Shown here one piece after another: positions 13,701 to 28,700 of a stretch of 64,000 bases of DNA. The notes under the pieces were generated by a model, which saw only the letters and a list, made by a program, of their open reading frames with translations, did not search any database and had not been told where the DNA came from. Made by a program: the position numbers and the translations under genes. Every line of letters starts with the position of its first letter. Position 1 is the stretch's first letter. The DNA is from Lutraria lutraria (Eukaryota > Mollusca > Bivalvia > Venerida > Mactridae), in assembly GCA_964023205.1 (NCBI GenBank), contig OZ026851.1:15417637-15481636 (forward strand), read 5' to 3'.

Positions 13701-16700
13701 TGTAATATTGTAACAAAAAAGTATTTCGTTTATTGTAGACCGGACAGAACTTTTGTCCGTAAGCATATATATATATTATACACACTTATTCAGCAAAATA
13801 GTTTTTTTAATATACAGTAACTGTTGTATATATAACAAAAGGAAATCTACAAAAAAGTCTACCTTCCCCTAAATACAGCTCTCCCCATAGGGAAATATTA
13901 GATTTATTCTTATTTAAATTACAACTTATTTTTTACACTATTTCGGGCAGAGTTTTGATGGATTTCATTTATAATGAAGAACTGAGTGAATATCTTTACA
14001 GAGTGTGGTTTGTCCAAGGTCGATGTGGTCATTATCTTAGATGCATCTACAAGTGTCACAGCCAAGAACTTTGTTAAGATGCAGAACTTTGCCAAAGACA
14101 TTGTGCAGAAGGCCAAAATTGACAGCGGTAGTGTACGGATTGGAGCACTCATATACAGCACAGACGTAAAAATCCAATTTCATCTAAATGAATACAGCGA
14201 CACCCAACAAATAAAGGACGCAATTGATCAAATTCCATACATTTACGGAAGTACTAACTCCGCTGATGCTCTGGAGACAATGGCTGACGTGATGTTTTCT
14301 GCTGGTAATGGAGATCGGGCTGACGCTGATAATATTGCTTTTATGATCACTGACGGTGTTTCTAATATCAATTCTAGACGTACTATTCCTGAAGCCCAAG
14401 CTGCCAGAGGAAAGAATATCAACATATTTGCTATTGGTAAATACAAATTATATAATAAAAAATTGTGAACCTTAGTGTAATAAATCCCTTCTGAAACAGA
14501 CTCCCTGATACTGCGGAATCATTCATTTTCATTGGGGATTTAATTTTGTTGATTTCGTGGGTCGGCTCATCCATGAAATCAAATCCCCACAAATTTAAAT
14601 GCAGATAGAAGGCATTTCTTTTCAAAAATAAAAACCCTCGAATTTATGTACCAACAAAATAGCCATTTTAGTAAAAAACACGAAAATTGAGCCCAATGAA
14701 AATATATGAAAATACAGTTATGGAATTCACATTTTCCAAGTCTCATTGTTTCCAAATGTTTTAAAAACTTTTCTTGAATCCAGAATTCTAAAAAAACAAA
14801 CAAATTTTTTACCCCCATACAGAAGGGATCCAGCTTAAAGTATACAAAACATTTCTCATTTCAGATAATTACACAGTTTCTAGTTACAATATAATGAATA
14901 TTTCAACATTAAAATTAAAAACAAGCAAGCATCTAAAATAGATACAGTTCTATGTAAATCATATTTGATATGTCTGTCAAATCTATCTAAATAATTAGTG
15001 AAGTAAACAAAACTGCTTTATGATATCCAACCTTCCACAACAATTATCATTTCAATTTAAGATTTAGAAAGGGAGATAACTTATTGATTTTGTAGATTAA
15101 AAAGGGAGATAATTACTATTTTTTGCTGTTAAACAGGACAGAAGGGAGATAATTGTTGTGTTGAATTAATTTTTTCTTGTTTTTTAACAGGTATTGGTTT
15201 AGATGATACACGAGAACTCGAGGGTATGGCTTCATTGCCTATCAGCGAGCACATGTTTAATGTCAAGGAGTTTGATCAGCTGACTGGTTTGGTAGATACC
15301 ATCTTTGGTGGAGAGGAAGAATGTGGTAAGGCTTTAAAACTAAACGTGTTCAGGTTATCTGATGAACCATATTTTTTGGAGTTGACCATAAGTTTTATCA
15401 GCAAATTCAAAAAAATTACAACCATGCAATTATGATATCAAAAATTATTTGGGAGACAAAATTTAATTAAGCATTGAAAGTATGAAAGAGTAGCCTTAGA
15501 AAGAAAAATTGGAAAATGAAGTTTTGCATCCATTCTACCTTATTTATATTTGTCCAATTACAAGAAAAACAGAAGTAGGAAGGTTGAATTTTTTTTTTGC
15601 TCTTGTGGCATGTGGAAATGTAAAAAAAGGTAAGTAAATGAATGACCCATTCCTAAGGCCTAATACAATTATTAGGGCCTCCGAGAAAAATTAGGGTAGA
15701 TTGGGGAAACAAAAACAAACAAATATTTTTTACGTCTTAAGGATTTCACTATAAAATATATAAATTTAATCATTAATATATTGGCTCTATTTTGGAGAAC
15801 ATTAATAATTATTGAAAAAAAAATTGAAATATAAAAAAATATTATAAAGAATCAAGAATATCTTAAAGTTTGAGATAATTCCTTGTCACAGAAAATGTTG
15901 AAACAATATTTTGGAACCACTGAGTCAATATTGTTAAACCAGGGACAACATAATTAGTACATATAGTGTTCCTGGTTAAGCCTAGAGAAAAGAGAAAATT
16001 AAAAATATTTTGTCATTTACATTTAAGATGTAAATGAGCCACCAGTAGCTGTGGCTGGTGATGACGTCACAGTCCAAGCACCAGCTTATGTTCAGCTTGA
16101 TGGTCTTGCGTCCACTGATGATAAGAAGGTTGTCAGCTATGAATGGAAGCAAACAGGCGGGACAAGAGTTCAAATGTTTGAAAATTCTGATGGTGTGGTA
16201 GACGTGGATTTCACACAGCCAGGACAGTATCAGTTTATGTTAACCGTACTGGATGAAGAAGGTTTAAGTCACTCCAACAGCATGACTGTGAATGTTGAAG
16301 GTATGTAAAACATTTTTGTGTTACAAGTCAAACTTGTGAATAAAGGCCACACATGGGAAATATAAATAATGGCCTTTGTTGACAGGTAGTCCCTATTCAG
16401 AGGTCATTTTGTTCTAAATAAGCAATAATGGATTTTAAAACAATGACTGTTTTTACAGGGTGGCCTTTATTTGGAGGTGGCTTCTAACACTGGTTGGACT
16501 GTATAACATACATAGTTCCCACAACTACAATATTTACCTCCCTTATTTTGAATTGGCGGCCATCTTGAAAGTCAAATTTCTTATGTTTTTAATAGAAAAA
16601 AACAAAAAAGTAGTTATTAAACAACTCAATACACAAAAGATAACTAAATCATGAAGTTGTTATGGAAATAAACACATCAGGTTTAAGAAAATATAGTTGT

Positions 16701-19700
16701 CACATAAGAATATCCTAAATTTAGAATTATTAGAACAAAAATATAAATGTCTTCTATCAATGCCTGTCAAATTAGCCTTTCAAGGTGGCTGCCAAGGGAG
16801 GTAAATATTGTAGATGTGTCCCAACACAAAGAAACTATATTCATCTCACAGCTTATTGTATGTGTAACAAGAGATGACAGTCTGTTAAAGAGATTATTTC
16901 TATGTTTAATATGTAAAAAACTATGGAACTTCACATTAATCATCCAATGTTATATGTCCATATTATTTATTATCCAATGTGTTTTGGCAAGCTTTATAAC
17001 CACACATTGACTCGCCTCCATGGTGGTTAAGGTTGCTGACTTCAAATCACTGTAACCTCTCACTGATGGAGGGTCGTGGGTTTGAGCCCTGCTACTGACC
17101 GTGTCTTTTATTTGAGAAAGTAGGCAATTGCTTATGGAGGATGGGTGTTAAGAATTGGTTCTTCCCAGGAACGATGGTTTGGTGAACTGTCCACCTCATA
17201 TGACTCTGACTGTTAAAAAAGGGGCAGTTAACTAAAAATATGTATACACATAACCACACATCATAATGAAACATAAACCTGAAGTTTTTGTTTTTCACCA
17301 GCCCCACCAAATAAACCTCCAGTAGCCAATGCTGGACGTGACGTGACCATGCAACTACCCGAGAATTCAGTCACTCTTGATGGAAGAGGATCTACAGATG
17401 ATGTTCTTGTCATAGCTTATCAGTGGAGCCAAGTCTCTGGACCACAAGATATTGATGTTGGAAATGAAGAAAGTTCATTGTTGGATTTGAGTAATCTAAA
17501 AGTTGGGGAGTACGAGTTTTCTCTCTCTGTTTTTGATCAAGAGGGTTTATTGGATCAAGATAATGTCAAAATCACTGTATTAGGTAGGTGTGTCTATGTT
17601 AAATCTTACTTATGAAAACACAGTTCTTATTATTGTTGAATAGAATTTATGAAAATCAAGATGGTTTTGTTCAATTCCAAAAGCTAATTGCATGTACAGT
17701 ACAACCTCTCCAGAGCGGCCCTCTGTTGAGCAACAACCTCTCTATAACAACACCTTCAAAATTTCCCTGAGCTGATATTTCCTATAAATTAACCTCTGTA
17801 GAGCAACAACCTCTAAAGAAAGACCAATATTTGCAGCTCCCACAGGGTGTTGCTCTACAGAGGTTGTACTGTATATTTTGTATATTGGACTTCATTTTAT
17901 TACATTCTCTTTAATGTCCCAGTCCTGTAATGCTTGTTTTGTATCACATTATGTGTTTCACCCATTTTCAGAACCATCATGTTCTCATTTTAGAAACATG
18001 AAAAAAATATGTATTTATTATTTCTCAATTTTGGTTACGTTTATGATATTGGGTTTTCTATCTTTGTCATTCACCAGCAAGTTTCAAACCCGTTTCTTAC
18101 ATGATAGGTCACCTCAACAGCAATGTCACATGATATTATCTCACGATTGTGTGCATTATAAACACGTTTTCTTATGTATCCTACTGCATGACTGTATGCA
18201 AAATGGTTTTGTGTGGAGAAATTTTTTAAAGGTTCAAAAGTCTCTCGTCAAATAAGTTTGGATACGATGTTTTACGCAACTTACATTTCAAATTACGTTT
18301 GTTCACACTTGGTGTCAATTTTACGACATGAAGATAAGTAAGAGACCACCAATGGGACTGGGACATTTTTTGTTACCTTGACAATATATAGATTAATTGA
18401 TGAGATTTGAAAGAAAAATATATTTCTTATAAACAGCTCCTCCAAATGAGCCCCCAGTGGCAAATGCTGGACGTGACGTGACAATGCAGCTTCCAGAGAA
18501 TTCAGTAACACTTGATGGTCGAGGATCAACTGATGATACAAGAGTTGTAGCTTACCAATGGAGACAAGTGTCAGGTCCTAGAAATATTGGCATCGGAAAC
18601 GAGGAAAGCTCTTTGCTGGAGTTGAGTAATCTAAAGCCTGGAGAGTATGAATTCTCTCTTACTGTGTTTGATCAGGATGGTTTGTTTGATGACGACACTG
18701 TTAAAATTACTGTTGTAGGTATGTACCTATATTCAATGTTGCTTACGTCACCTGTGACATTATCATCGTCTTCTAGCTTTCTTCTTGTCATCTTATCATA
18801 AAACACTTATATTGTATATTTTCACTTGTATATATGTCACACTCTATACACCGTCTAATGTATACATCCATATATTAAACACAAGTAATATCCTATTTTC
18901 AAACGTTGTACTTGTACAGTATATATTGGATGGTTTAGGTTTGTTCTACATTTATAAATCTCTGCCATATCTTGTACTACTTACATTCTCTTTTCTCTGT
19001 TTGCAAATTTACCAGAGCCATATGTCAGATTGTATGTATGTCCATATCCAAGAGCAATAGTGTCAAAGTTCTGTACCTGATGCATGATATTCAATAAATG
19101 TGAAATTTCTTAGAACAAGATTTCCCACCGGTTGCTAACGCTGGAGAGGACGTAGAGATTCAGATGCCTGATAACAAGGTAACACTTGATGGTGGATTGT
19201 CAACAGATGATAAAGCTGTGGTTAATTACAGTTGGGCGCTTATTAGTGGTGACCAGGATGCCTTTGACCTTGACGGCAGCGATATGGCTGTAGCAACAGC
19301 CTCTGGTCTTGCCCCTGGCAGCTATACCCTCAGATTAACTGTATCAGATGAGCTTGGACAAACAGATGAAGATGATGTTGTCATCTCTGTGGAAGGTCAT
19401 TATTTTACCACTCCATATACAACTCAATGCATCAACTATTTGGAACCATAACACCAAAATATCGTCTTGCAATAATTGTAATAAACCAAGAAACGTGTGA
19501 AATGATAAAGAGATGAATACTTCTAATTTTTGAGGACCAGTCAAAAAAAGGGATAAATGTACTGCATATTTTGTATGCATCAAATGTTTGGGAATGTTTT
19601 TCTCACAATCATCCCTGCCCGTATTGTGAGATTGTGAAACAAAAGCTTGAATTACATCACTATTGTGTCAATGTTGCAAATATTTTCCTGCTCTGTTCAC

Positions 19701-22700
19701 TCGCTAAAAACTGATCTTTGTTGCATGGAATGGCAAAATGTATTATCTTCACACCATTTATCTGACTGTTAAATGTCGAATCTATATGTATATGCAAAAA
19801 ATGAAATTGTTTCACTTCTTACATGTATATACTCAAGATACCATATAATATTATATATACCAAGAAATCAGTCTCGCATTTTAGTGATATGTATAAAATA
19901 AGCAAAACAATGGAATGGTACAACTTCTTGAATGTACACAATACTGATAAAAGAAAACACCCATGATGCACTTTTGCCGTATAAGAGCACTATATATTTC
20001 TTTGTTATGTAAAATGCAATGTATTTCTATACTATATGGCACCTCACTGCTTATATCTATTGCTTATGCTACAAAATGTTTGTAAATTTGTTCATGTTTG
20101 CTTTACGTGTATATTCATCTTTCCTGGTCCTTTCTTAGAAAGAGATCCACCTCCGACAGCTGATGCAGGCGAGGATGTTACCATTCAGCTACCTGTCGAC
20201 TCTGTCAGCCTCAATGGACTCGGTTCAACTGACAATGAGGCACTTGCTCAGTATGAATGGACTGTGACTGCAACATCTGGTAGCGATGGATTCCAGCTTC
20301 TTGATTCTGACTCAGCCACTCCTTCTCTTTCTGGGCTCGCTGCTGGTGAATACGAAGTGAATCTTGTAGTCACTGACAGTCTTGGACAACAAGATACAGA
20401 CACCATGACCATCATTGTCAAAGGTGATGAGCATAACTTTCTAAATGAAAATAAAGGATTTGTTTTAGGAAAATTAAAGAAAACCTATTTTACAGGATAT
20501 CATTGTATTGTACAAATATGCTTGCTTCAGGTATTGGTTGTTCTTCACATAATGGTAGATAGCATCCAGGCTGATTCTTTGATAACCATTGTTAGCTTAC
20601 CAGAGTACAATGTTCTGAAAGTGAAATTCTATGATCACTCTTTGCCTGTCGTACATGCATCAGTGCGTCTTGAAATGGTGTCCATATTTTCTTTAAACCA
20701 TTTACTCCTAAGTCCAATATGCCCTAGGGGTCACTTGATTTTACATGAAGGGTTATGTTGGGAAAAAATAAAAAATCTGCTTTAAAAAGAAGCAATGTGT
20801 TGTTACATTATCTTCTCTAATCTTTATTCTTCAATTTATAAATTGATTTCTATGGTTTGGCAATGACACGTTATACTCTCCAAATCAAGCCTTTTTTCTG
20901 GTGAGCGATGAAAGGGCCATCATGGCCCTCTTGTTTAAACTGGAGATTTCATTCATTATTAAGAAAATGCTAGGTTCTAACAAATGGTCAAATTCAATAA
21001 TTTTGTCTTGCTTGGAATTAAAATTTGTATGTTTGTCCTCGTTTACATTCACAGCATGTATGGTGCCAATTCTTATCTTCTTACGTTTCAATCGCACTTC
21101 CAGTTCCACTTTTGCTTCTCACAGCTCCACTCCAAATTACAATTTCACTTGCTTATATTATTTTAACTTTCTAAGACTTCTTAGTCTCTTGTTTATTCTA
21201 GTATAATGTGTATTGTATTTTGCATTGCTTTTATATTTAGATAAATACGGTAAAAATCCTGGAAGCCGGACTCCTTCCGGACTGGGACAAATGTCCAGTT
21301 TTCTGTGAATTCCTGGTTTCGGAGAACTTAAGTGAATTTTTTAAAAATGACACGAGAGTTCCGGATTTCATGGAGTCCGATTTTCAGGGGTATTGCCGTG
21401 TAAAACATTTATATGTATTCATATGCTTCAAAAAGACAATTTATCATTTGGTTGTGGATTTTCCTACATTTTAATGTATATATACTGGTAGTTGCTTATT
21501 ATATATTGCCATTCAAATATGTTATTCATAAGAAAGAATACAAAGTAGTTTACATGTTTATCAAGAAAATGCCATTCAGAACCAAAACATTCCTTTTCTA
21601 ATAACTTGCAGTGAAATATTATAATTATGTACCGGGTATTTAGTTTGAGTCATTGACTATCATAGACATACATTTCTACATTGTCATTTTGCAATATCGA
21701 GGGTTCAACGCAACATTGTTGTAACTCATATGGAAATAAGAACAAGTTACGACAGTGTTGCGCTAAGCCCTCGATATGTATTCAGTGCCCTGATTATAGA
21801 TTACAAAATAATTCCTTGGAAATAAACACATACGTAAAAATAAAAATAATGCTGAACGTACCATCTACAAAACCCAGCACCCAAAACCCTGTCAATTTGG
21901 TAAAATCTAATGTAAGTAATCAGTTCTAGGCACTGTTAGAAATTCTTTACCAGGAATTATTAATATCTTACTATTAAATTAAGCAAATACATTTGGTTCT
22001 ATCTATTATTCAATTTGATATCATATCAAGTGTCTCTTTATATAATGATAACTTTTGCTAAATTGTAAAAAAAAAATCTGTAAGATAACGAAACAGAAAG
22101 TGCTGCTAGTCCTAAATCCATGTACAATAAAACTTGTGAACAATGGCCACCTGTGGGAAAGGCAAAAATTATTTACAGTTGGTTGCTAACACAGGTTTTA
22201 CTGTAACTGTAAACTCGGGTATAAACTTAAGTAACTGTTTACCTGATGTCTAATGCAATTGATGGATATGAAATTCTGAATGGCATTTTACTGGGCTGTT
22301 TCTCCATGTGGTAGATTTATACAATATTATACGACATATAAATATGCTTGCTACACGCTTACTGTTTATAGAACCAGATCTCCCACCAACCGCCATCGCT
22401 GGAAAGGATTTTACTCTCAAGTTCCCAAAGAAAGCCGCGAACCTCGATGGCAGCAAATCTACTGATGATGTTAAGATTGTTAGCTATCAGTGGAGCATCG
22501 TAAGTGGCGACGACAGCACCCTTAAATTCCCGGGTGGTTTTACAAGGCCTGTATTGAAAGTGAGAAATCTAAAGCCCGGACAATACCAGTTCCAATTAGA
22601 AGTCCAAGATGAGCTTGGTCAATCTGATAGCGACACCGTTGATGTAACCGTGACAGGTTTAGCATTTATTCTATATGCATGCCTTAATCTTTATCATTCA

Positions 22701-25700
22701 CTTAAAATTGTCACTGTTTCTTTTCATTCTGGTACTATGATAATATTTGAAATTATCTACTCCTCATTACAATTAAACTCGGTTCATATTTACAAAGTAA
22801 TGCACTATTTTCTTCTATTTCTAAGTACATGTATTTCAAACACCTGCAGTTACATATTTCTTATTCCACAATGTTCATTCTTGCCAGAATTACTGAATCT
22901 TAATTAGTTCTGGCCAGCTATTTCCATCCTTTTCAGCCACTGGCTAATTCTAGTACATTAATTTATATGTCCTGCTCAGCCATTGGCTGATTCTGAAAAT
23001 GTGTGTCCTGTTCAGCCGTTGGCTGATTCTGAAAATTTGTGTCCTGTTCAGCCATTGGCTGATTCTGGAAATTTGTGTCCTGTTCAGCCATTGGCTGAGT
23101 CTTGTGTCCTATATTACCATTGACTGATTCTTATTTACAAATATTGTATACTGCTCAACTAAAGATTTTTTTCTGTACCTGTTGTACATAGAAAGGTCAG
23201 CCTTTGAACTTTGTATCCTCACATCTGATTGGTCCAGTTATAAGAATGTTGGATTTGTAACCCGACAATCCAGGTTTGATTCTCTTTCGCAGCAGGTTAT
23301 ACCCTTTTATGAAAATTTGACAACTGTGTCGATTTACCTCCACATGTGGAGAAGTCACTGGTTCCTCATGGAAGGGTAAGTTAGTACTGGTTAGAATACA
23401 GTCCAGGAAAACATGTTAGGTGAATCAGCAGACGTATGTAACAAAAACATTGTTGAAAATTGGCGTTAAGCCCTTGGCAGATAAATAAATATTAACATAT
23501 TACATGTTTTAAGTAACCAACTTCTTGTTTATTAATGATCTGTTTTTTAAGTTGAATTTAACAATTTACATGTCCTAAAATATCCATGTGTCAATGTGAT
23601 GTATGAACTTGCATCTTAGTAACTCTGTCTGTCATATATTACACTCGTTACTGTCATGTTACTTTAATTCTAAAACTTTGTCTTTGTTTCGTGCTCTTGT
23701 GGACAATTTACTATGTGTAAATAACACAGTTTCTCACCCTTACTATTTTTCTCCTTCCAGTTATCAACATTTTTTCACGCTTTCTTCCCTATTTCTGCAC
23801 TTTGAATCCGCAATAGATTTATAGTTAGATAAGTTAATCATTAATTTAGTTAGCTCAAGATTGTTTTAAACATTGAAAAAATTCTTAGTACTTTACTCAT
23901 AGAACCATTACTGAGTCATTAACCGAATGAAATTAAATTTCAGCTAAAAATTTCAGCTTTTTCTATTTCATACACTTGTTATACTGCGACAGTTCTAAAC
24001 TACATTAATTTTTATGCTTCCAAGTAGTATAGATTTTAAATTAGCACATAATTAGAGAATAGAATTATAAGATTTATATATATACATGTAGTTGTTTTAT
24101 AGAGACACGCAATAATACAAAGTCATGTTGAAGACGGGAACTATTACGGAGACTTTTATTTTTTAATTAATGATGTTTTTTATTTGTGCTTGTTAACCTA
24201 ATGTGTGTCTTTTATGTATAATGCAATTAGTTCATATTTAATTGTATCAATGGTGACTGAAATTTATCTTCAAAAAAAATTTTGAATTATGATTTTTGCT
24301 TCATAAATATGTTTGTAGAATTAAAAAAAGAAAGAAATTTCTTTATAGATGAGAAAATGTTTTCAAAGGGAAAAGAATATTTTACTGTAATGAGAACAAT
24401 AATTATTTCAAATTCTGTTTTATTTTCGGCAAAAAAATGCTTCGCTTAAAATAAGTGTTAAAAATAGATTGTGCCTATTTATGTTGTTGGTCTTTCATAA
24501 TAGATTAAACTTGCAAGTGGTGAGTTACTTCCCTTAGTAGTTTAATTTTGTCATTGCCACCAAAAGTTACTTTAGCAGGCTCTTGTTTCAAGCAATGCAA
24601 TTAACAAGATATAAACTTTGGTCTATTAATTTTTCTCAAAATGTGGCTGATAAAATTATTATGATAAATACTACAATTATGTTAGCATGAAGAATTCGAA
24701 GTTATTTCTTAATCTGTCACCAGTGATACTAAGATTGCATTATGAAGAGATACACGTTAGGTTCCGCATTACTTATGCTTAACCCTTATAACCACAGCAT
24801 CTGACAAGCCACCGGTAGCACGGGCGGGTGATGACGTCACGATTAAAATGCCTACAAATTCCGTTACTCTTGATGGTACTCAGAGTTCCGATGACATTAA
24901 AATTGAGCGTTACCGTTGGAGATTACCTTCTGGGGATAGACGGGGAATGAAAATGACAGGGGAGAGAACTCCGGTTCTTCAGGTGTCCAATATGAAACCT
25001 GGAAGTTATAGATTTAGCCTACTTGTAATAGACGGAGCTAAACAAAAAGATACTGATTATGTTGATGTGACAGTTCTTGAAGGTAGCTTAATCATTAAAC
25101 AAATCTAGTCTTCATTACCTTAATGAATATATACTGGTATTCACTAAGATTACCTTTCTGCAGTGTGAGCCTGCTTTGTCACCATGACGATATATATTCA
25201 ACCATAAACAAAGGTTTTGGAAAATTTCCAATACTACATTTTTTATGCCACCACCATTCAAAATGGCAGAACGGCATATAGTGTTACCCCTGTCCGTCTG
25301 TCTGTACGTCCGTCCGTCTGTACGTCAGTTTGTTGAGATTTTGGTTTCTGAGCAATTTATAACTCAAGAAATATTTAATGGATTGGTTTCATTTTTTACA
25401 AGAAGGTGTGTAATGATAAAATACAGGTTAAGTTCGAATTCCGTTGAAATCCAAACATTTTCACTGGAGTTATGGCCCTTTTTTTACTTAGCTCTCATTA
25501 GGGGCATTTGTGTCCTCCAGACACATTTCTAGTTCTTTCATATTTTATGCATCAATATTGAGGTATAAACAAACTGAACACTTATGACAGCTGGTAACTA
25601 GATGATGTTTTGTTTTTAAGAACATAGTTGGGATATGTGACTTTGTTTCTTATATCAAACTAACTTGTTATTTTAATTGTTATTTTAATTGTTGTAAGTA

Positions 25701-28700
25701 TGTTACTGTCTCATTATGCATGAATTTCATTTTTTTTCATAACATATTCAGTTCATACGTTCAAGTATAAAGATTTTTTGTTTCTGTATTTTAACAAACA
25801 AACGTAAACAACTTGAATTTCCTGAATCATGTGAGTGAACACAGTCCTGTAAGTGGTTTGTTTCGCACACCCATACATTGTTTGGTACCTTTGTTCCCAT
25901 GTGAAGTTGCACATCATGAATGTAGCCTTCCGTATGTGGAATGTTTGCTTCTGTTCATGACCTTTAATTTGTATGGAAACAGACAGAAAATGACGATAAG
26001 CCAATAGAATCAGATGTAACAAGGCTTAAATCCAGTTGCAGAAACTTCAGCCATAAGAAACACACATTGCTCGGCCTTATCTTATTTGATATTTATAAAA
26101 AGATAGTTTTTAATCAACGTGATAGTGTCCTATTTTATTCAAGTTTTGGCCGATACCTGGTTCCGATCTTGTAAACTTACCTTGACATGTACATAAATAT
26201 GTAAAGTACGCTCAGTGAGTGCTTGTTAATTTTTTTTTAAATCCAATTTTTATCAGTAAACAGGAAATATCAGTGGCCATATTTTAATTTCATAATTTAA
26301 AGCATATATTAAGTTGACTTATATACAAAAGTTTAATGTGAAATAAATGGCTTGTAGATGACCCACCAGTGGCGGTCGCTGGCGATGATCAAACTGTTCA
26401 ATTGCCAAGTGATACTGTGACCTTATATGGTGATAGAAGCTACGATGATGTCAATATCGTTTCCTATTCATGGAGACTCGTATCCGGTAATCCCTCCGTA
26501 GTTTTGGATGACCCTGATCAACCGAACCCTGATCTCCTTGGATTACAACCGGGTGATTATGAATTTGAACTCACCGTTACCGATGAATCTGGACAACAGG
26601 ACACTGACAGTGTTTCAATCTTTGTTTTACCAGGTAAACTTGTTTATAAATGTTTTTTGTGAAACCACATTGTTTTGCGATATTATTATTTTCAACTTGC
26701 AATAAACATGTTAATCTTTACTGGATGCTGTATGTCATGTTTGCCAAATGCTTCTTATTATTATGGCCTTTAATTATCACTATCATTATCATATACATGT
26801 ATATGTGTATTATGTCAGAAGATACGTGACTTAGTATGTGCCTAGTAAATATTAGAAATAGTACCATGTAGGTTGAGGATAGGCATTGTGACCTAATGGT
26901 TTGGGGTTGAAATCCATGGAAGATGCTTGTGTCTCCATTACAAATAAACTGTAGACATATTGCATGCAGAGCCATCCAGACGAGTGAAGGACATTGGCCC
27001 CCCAGACATTTCCCCTCCCCCAATCAAAAAATGGTCATGTGGACATTTGCCCCTCATTGCTTATGCAATAATCCACTAAGAAATAAGCACTTCCACCTGT
27101 TATTTATGCATGGCTACCTGAAATCAGCTACATGTATTTCTTATGAAATTAATGATGTTGATAATAACGTTATACGAGTTCATTGAAAGCAATACAAAAC
27201 TAGGATACTAAAGAAATTGCTAGCTTTTAAAAAGGGTCATACACATTGTGGAAAAACAAATGTACAATTGTTTGTATTTTTCCTTCTCATTGAAGAGTTT
27301 GGTGTTATATTGTGGTGTATAGGGCTGTCCCGATACAGATCTCAGCCGATACGATACGTATTGCGATACGGTACTGGCGATATGCGATATCAACGATACG
27401 ATATAAAAATATTTCAAAGTAATGAAAAACGTTGTAATATTAGTGTTTTTTGGGAACTCTGCACACTTGTTTGGTGGTAGAAAGTCCTACTTAACTTTTA
27501 AAAAAATATAAAACTGAAAGTGTCTTGTACTTAAAGTCATCAATTTGATTCACATATATGTTAGTTGATTTTGTGGAAATAAAATAATTATGAGAAATTT
27601 TATTACAGAAGCAAGTTTTAATCTCGGTCCCATAAATGACCTTATATCAAGAATAGAACCTAGCCACATAAAATTGTTTAAAGAATAAGGGTTATGATTG
27701 TCAAATTGATTAACAATACTAAATTAAATCAATAATGAGTAATCATATGATGGTGAGACATATTTGTTCTAAGGTTGCTAGTCCCACCACTATACTTGAC
27801 ATCGCGTTGACACTTCTTACAGACAACTACGTGCTTGTTTCATTAATCGGCAAACAAAAATGCTGCCATATTTTTATGTTAAATTACATGGTGGCGTAAT
27901 ACAAATTATAAGTCAATTTCTGCTTGACAAAATCTGAATACTAGTACTAGTACTCGAATCGAATTCGTTGTCTAGCTTTACCTCACGCTGCTAATGTCTA
28001 TAAATAGAGTATGGAATCCTGGATATTAGTTGAGTAAGCATTGTCGACGATGATACGAGAGTAAATTCGCAAATTTAGTTCAGTTGTTCCACATTCTAAG
28101 AGTTTTTTAATATAAAATAAACCGCGATACGGCCGATACGGGACCTTCCGATACGATACGCATATCGTTCAGCACTGTACCGGTACGCAGCCATATCGGG
28201 ACAGCCCTAGTGGTGTAGTTAGCCACTGTTTATTTTCTTTTATTTTTCTTCTACATATTAAATGAATTTGTCTCTTGTCAACATTGTACATACATTATTG
28301 TTTATATCAACTATTTGTCCCTTGACTTGTAACACTGTACACATTGCTGCTTTGTAAAAAGTCCTTCAGGACTAAAATATGCAAATAAAATATATTTTAT
28401 TCTATATTAACTATTTGTCCCTTGACTACATTGTACATGTATACAGAAATGTTTATAATTACTATTTTAGAACCAACAACCACACCATCAGGACCTGTCT
28501 GTGGTTTAGAGAAGACTGATCTAGTGTTTGTTGTGGATGCATCCACCAGTGTAACACAAGCTAACTTTGACAAACAGCTCAAATTCATGAAATCAATCAT
28601 TGAGTATGCTGACATTGATTCTGGTGAGTAAGACGTTGTAGTGATGGTTCCAGCCAGCCCGGTCCACTCAGTGGTTAGAGCGTTGATCTACTGACCAAGA

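Noticed and set aside
13740..13759. Candidate 20-nt exon with good sites (TTTATTGTAG and GTAAGC)
   Set aside because: The length is not a multiple of three and would break the phase-1 frame between the 13461 linker and VWA6.
20036..20785. 249-codon open frame read as a single gene
   Set aside because: Only 20139-20423 (PKD5) is domain sequence with splice sites; the flanks are intron read-through.
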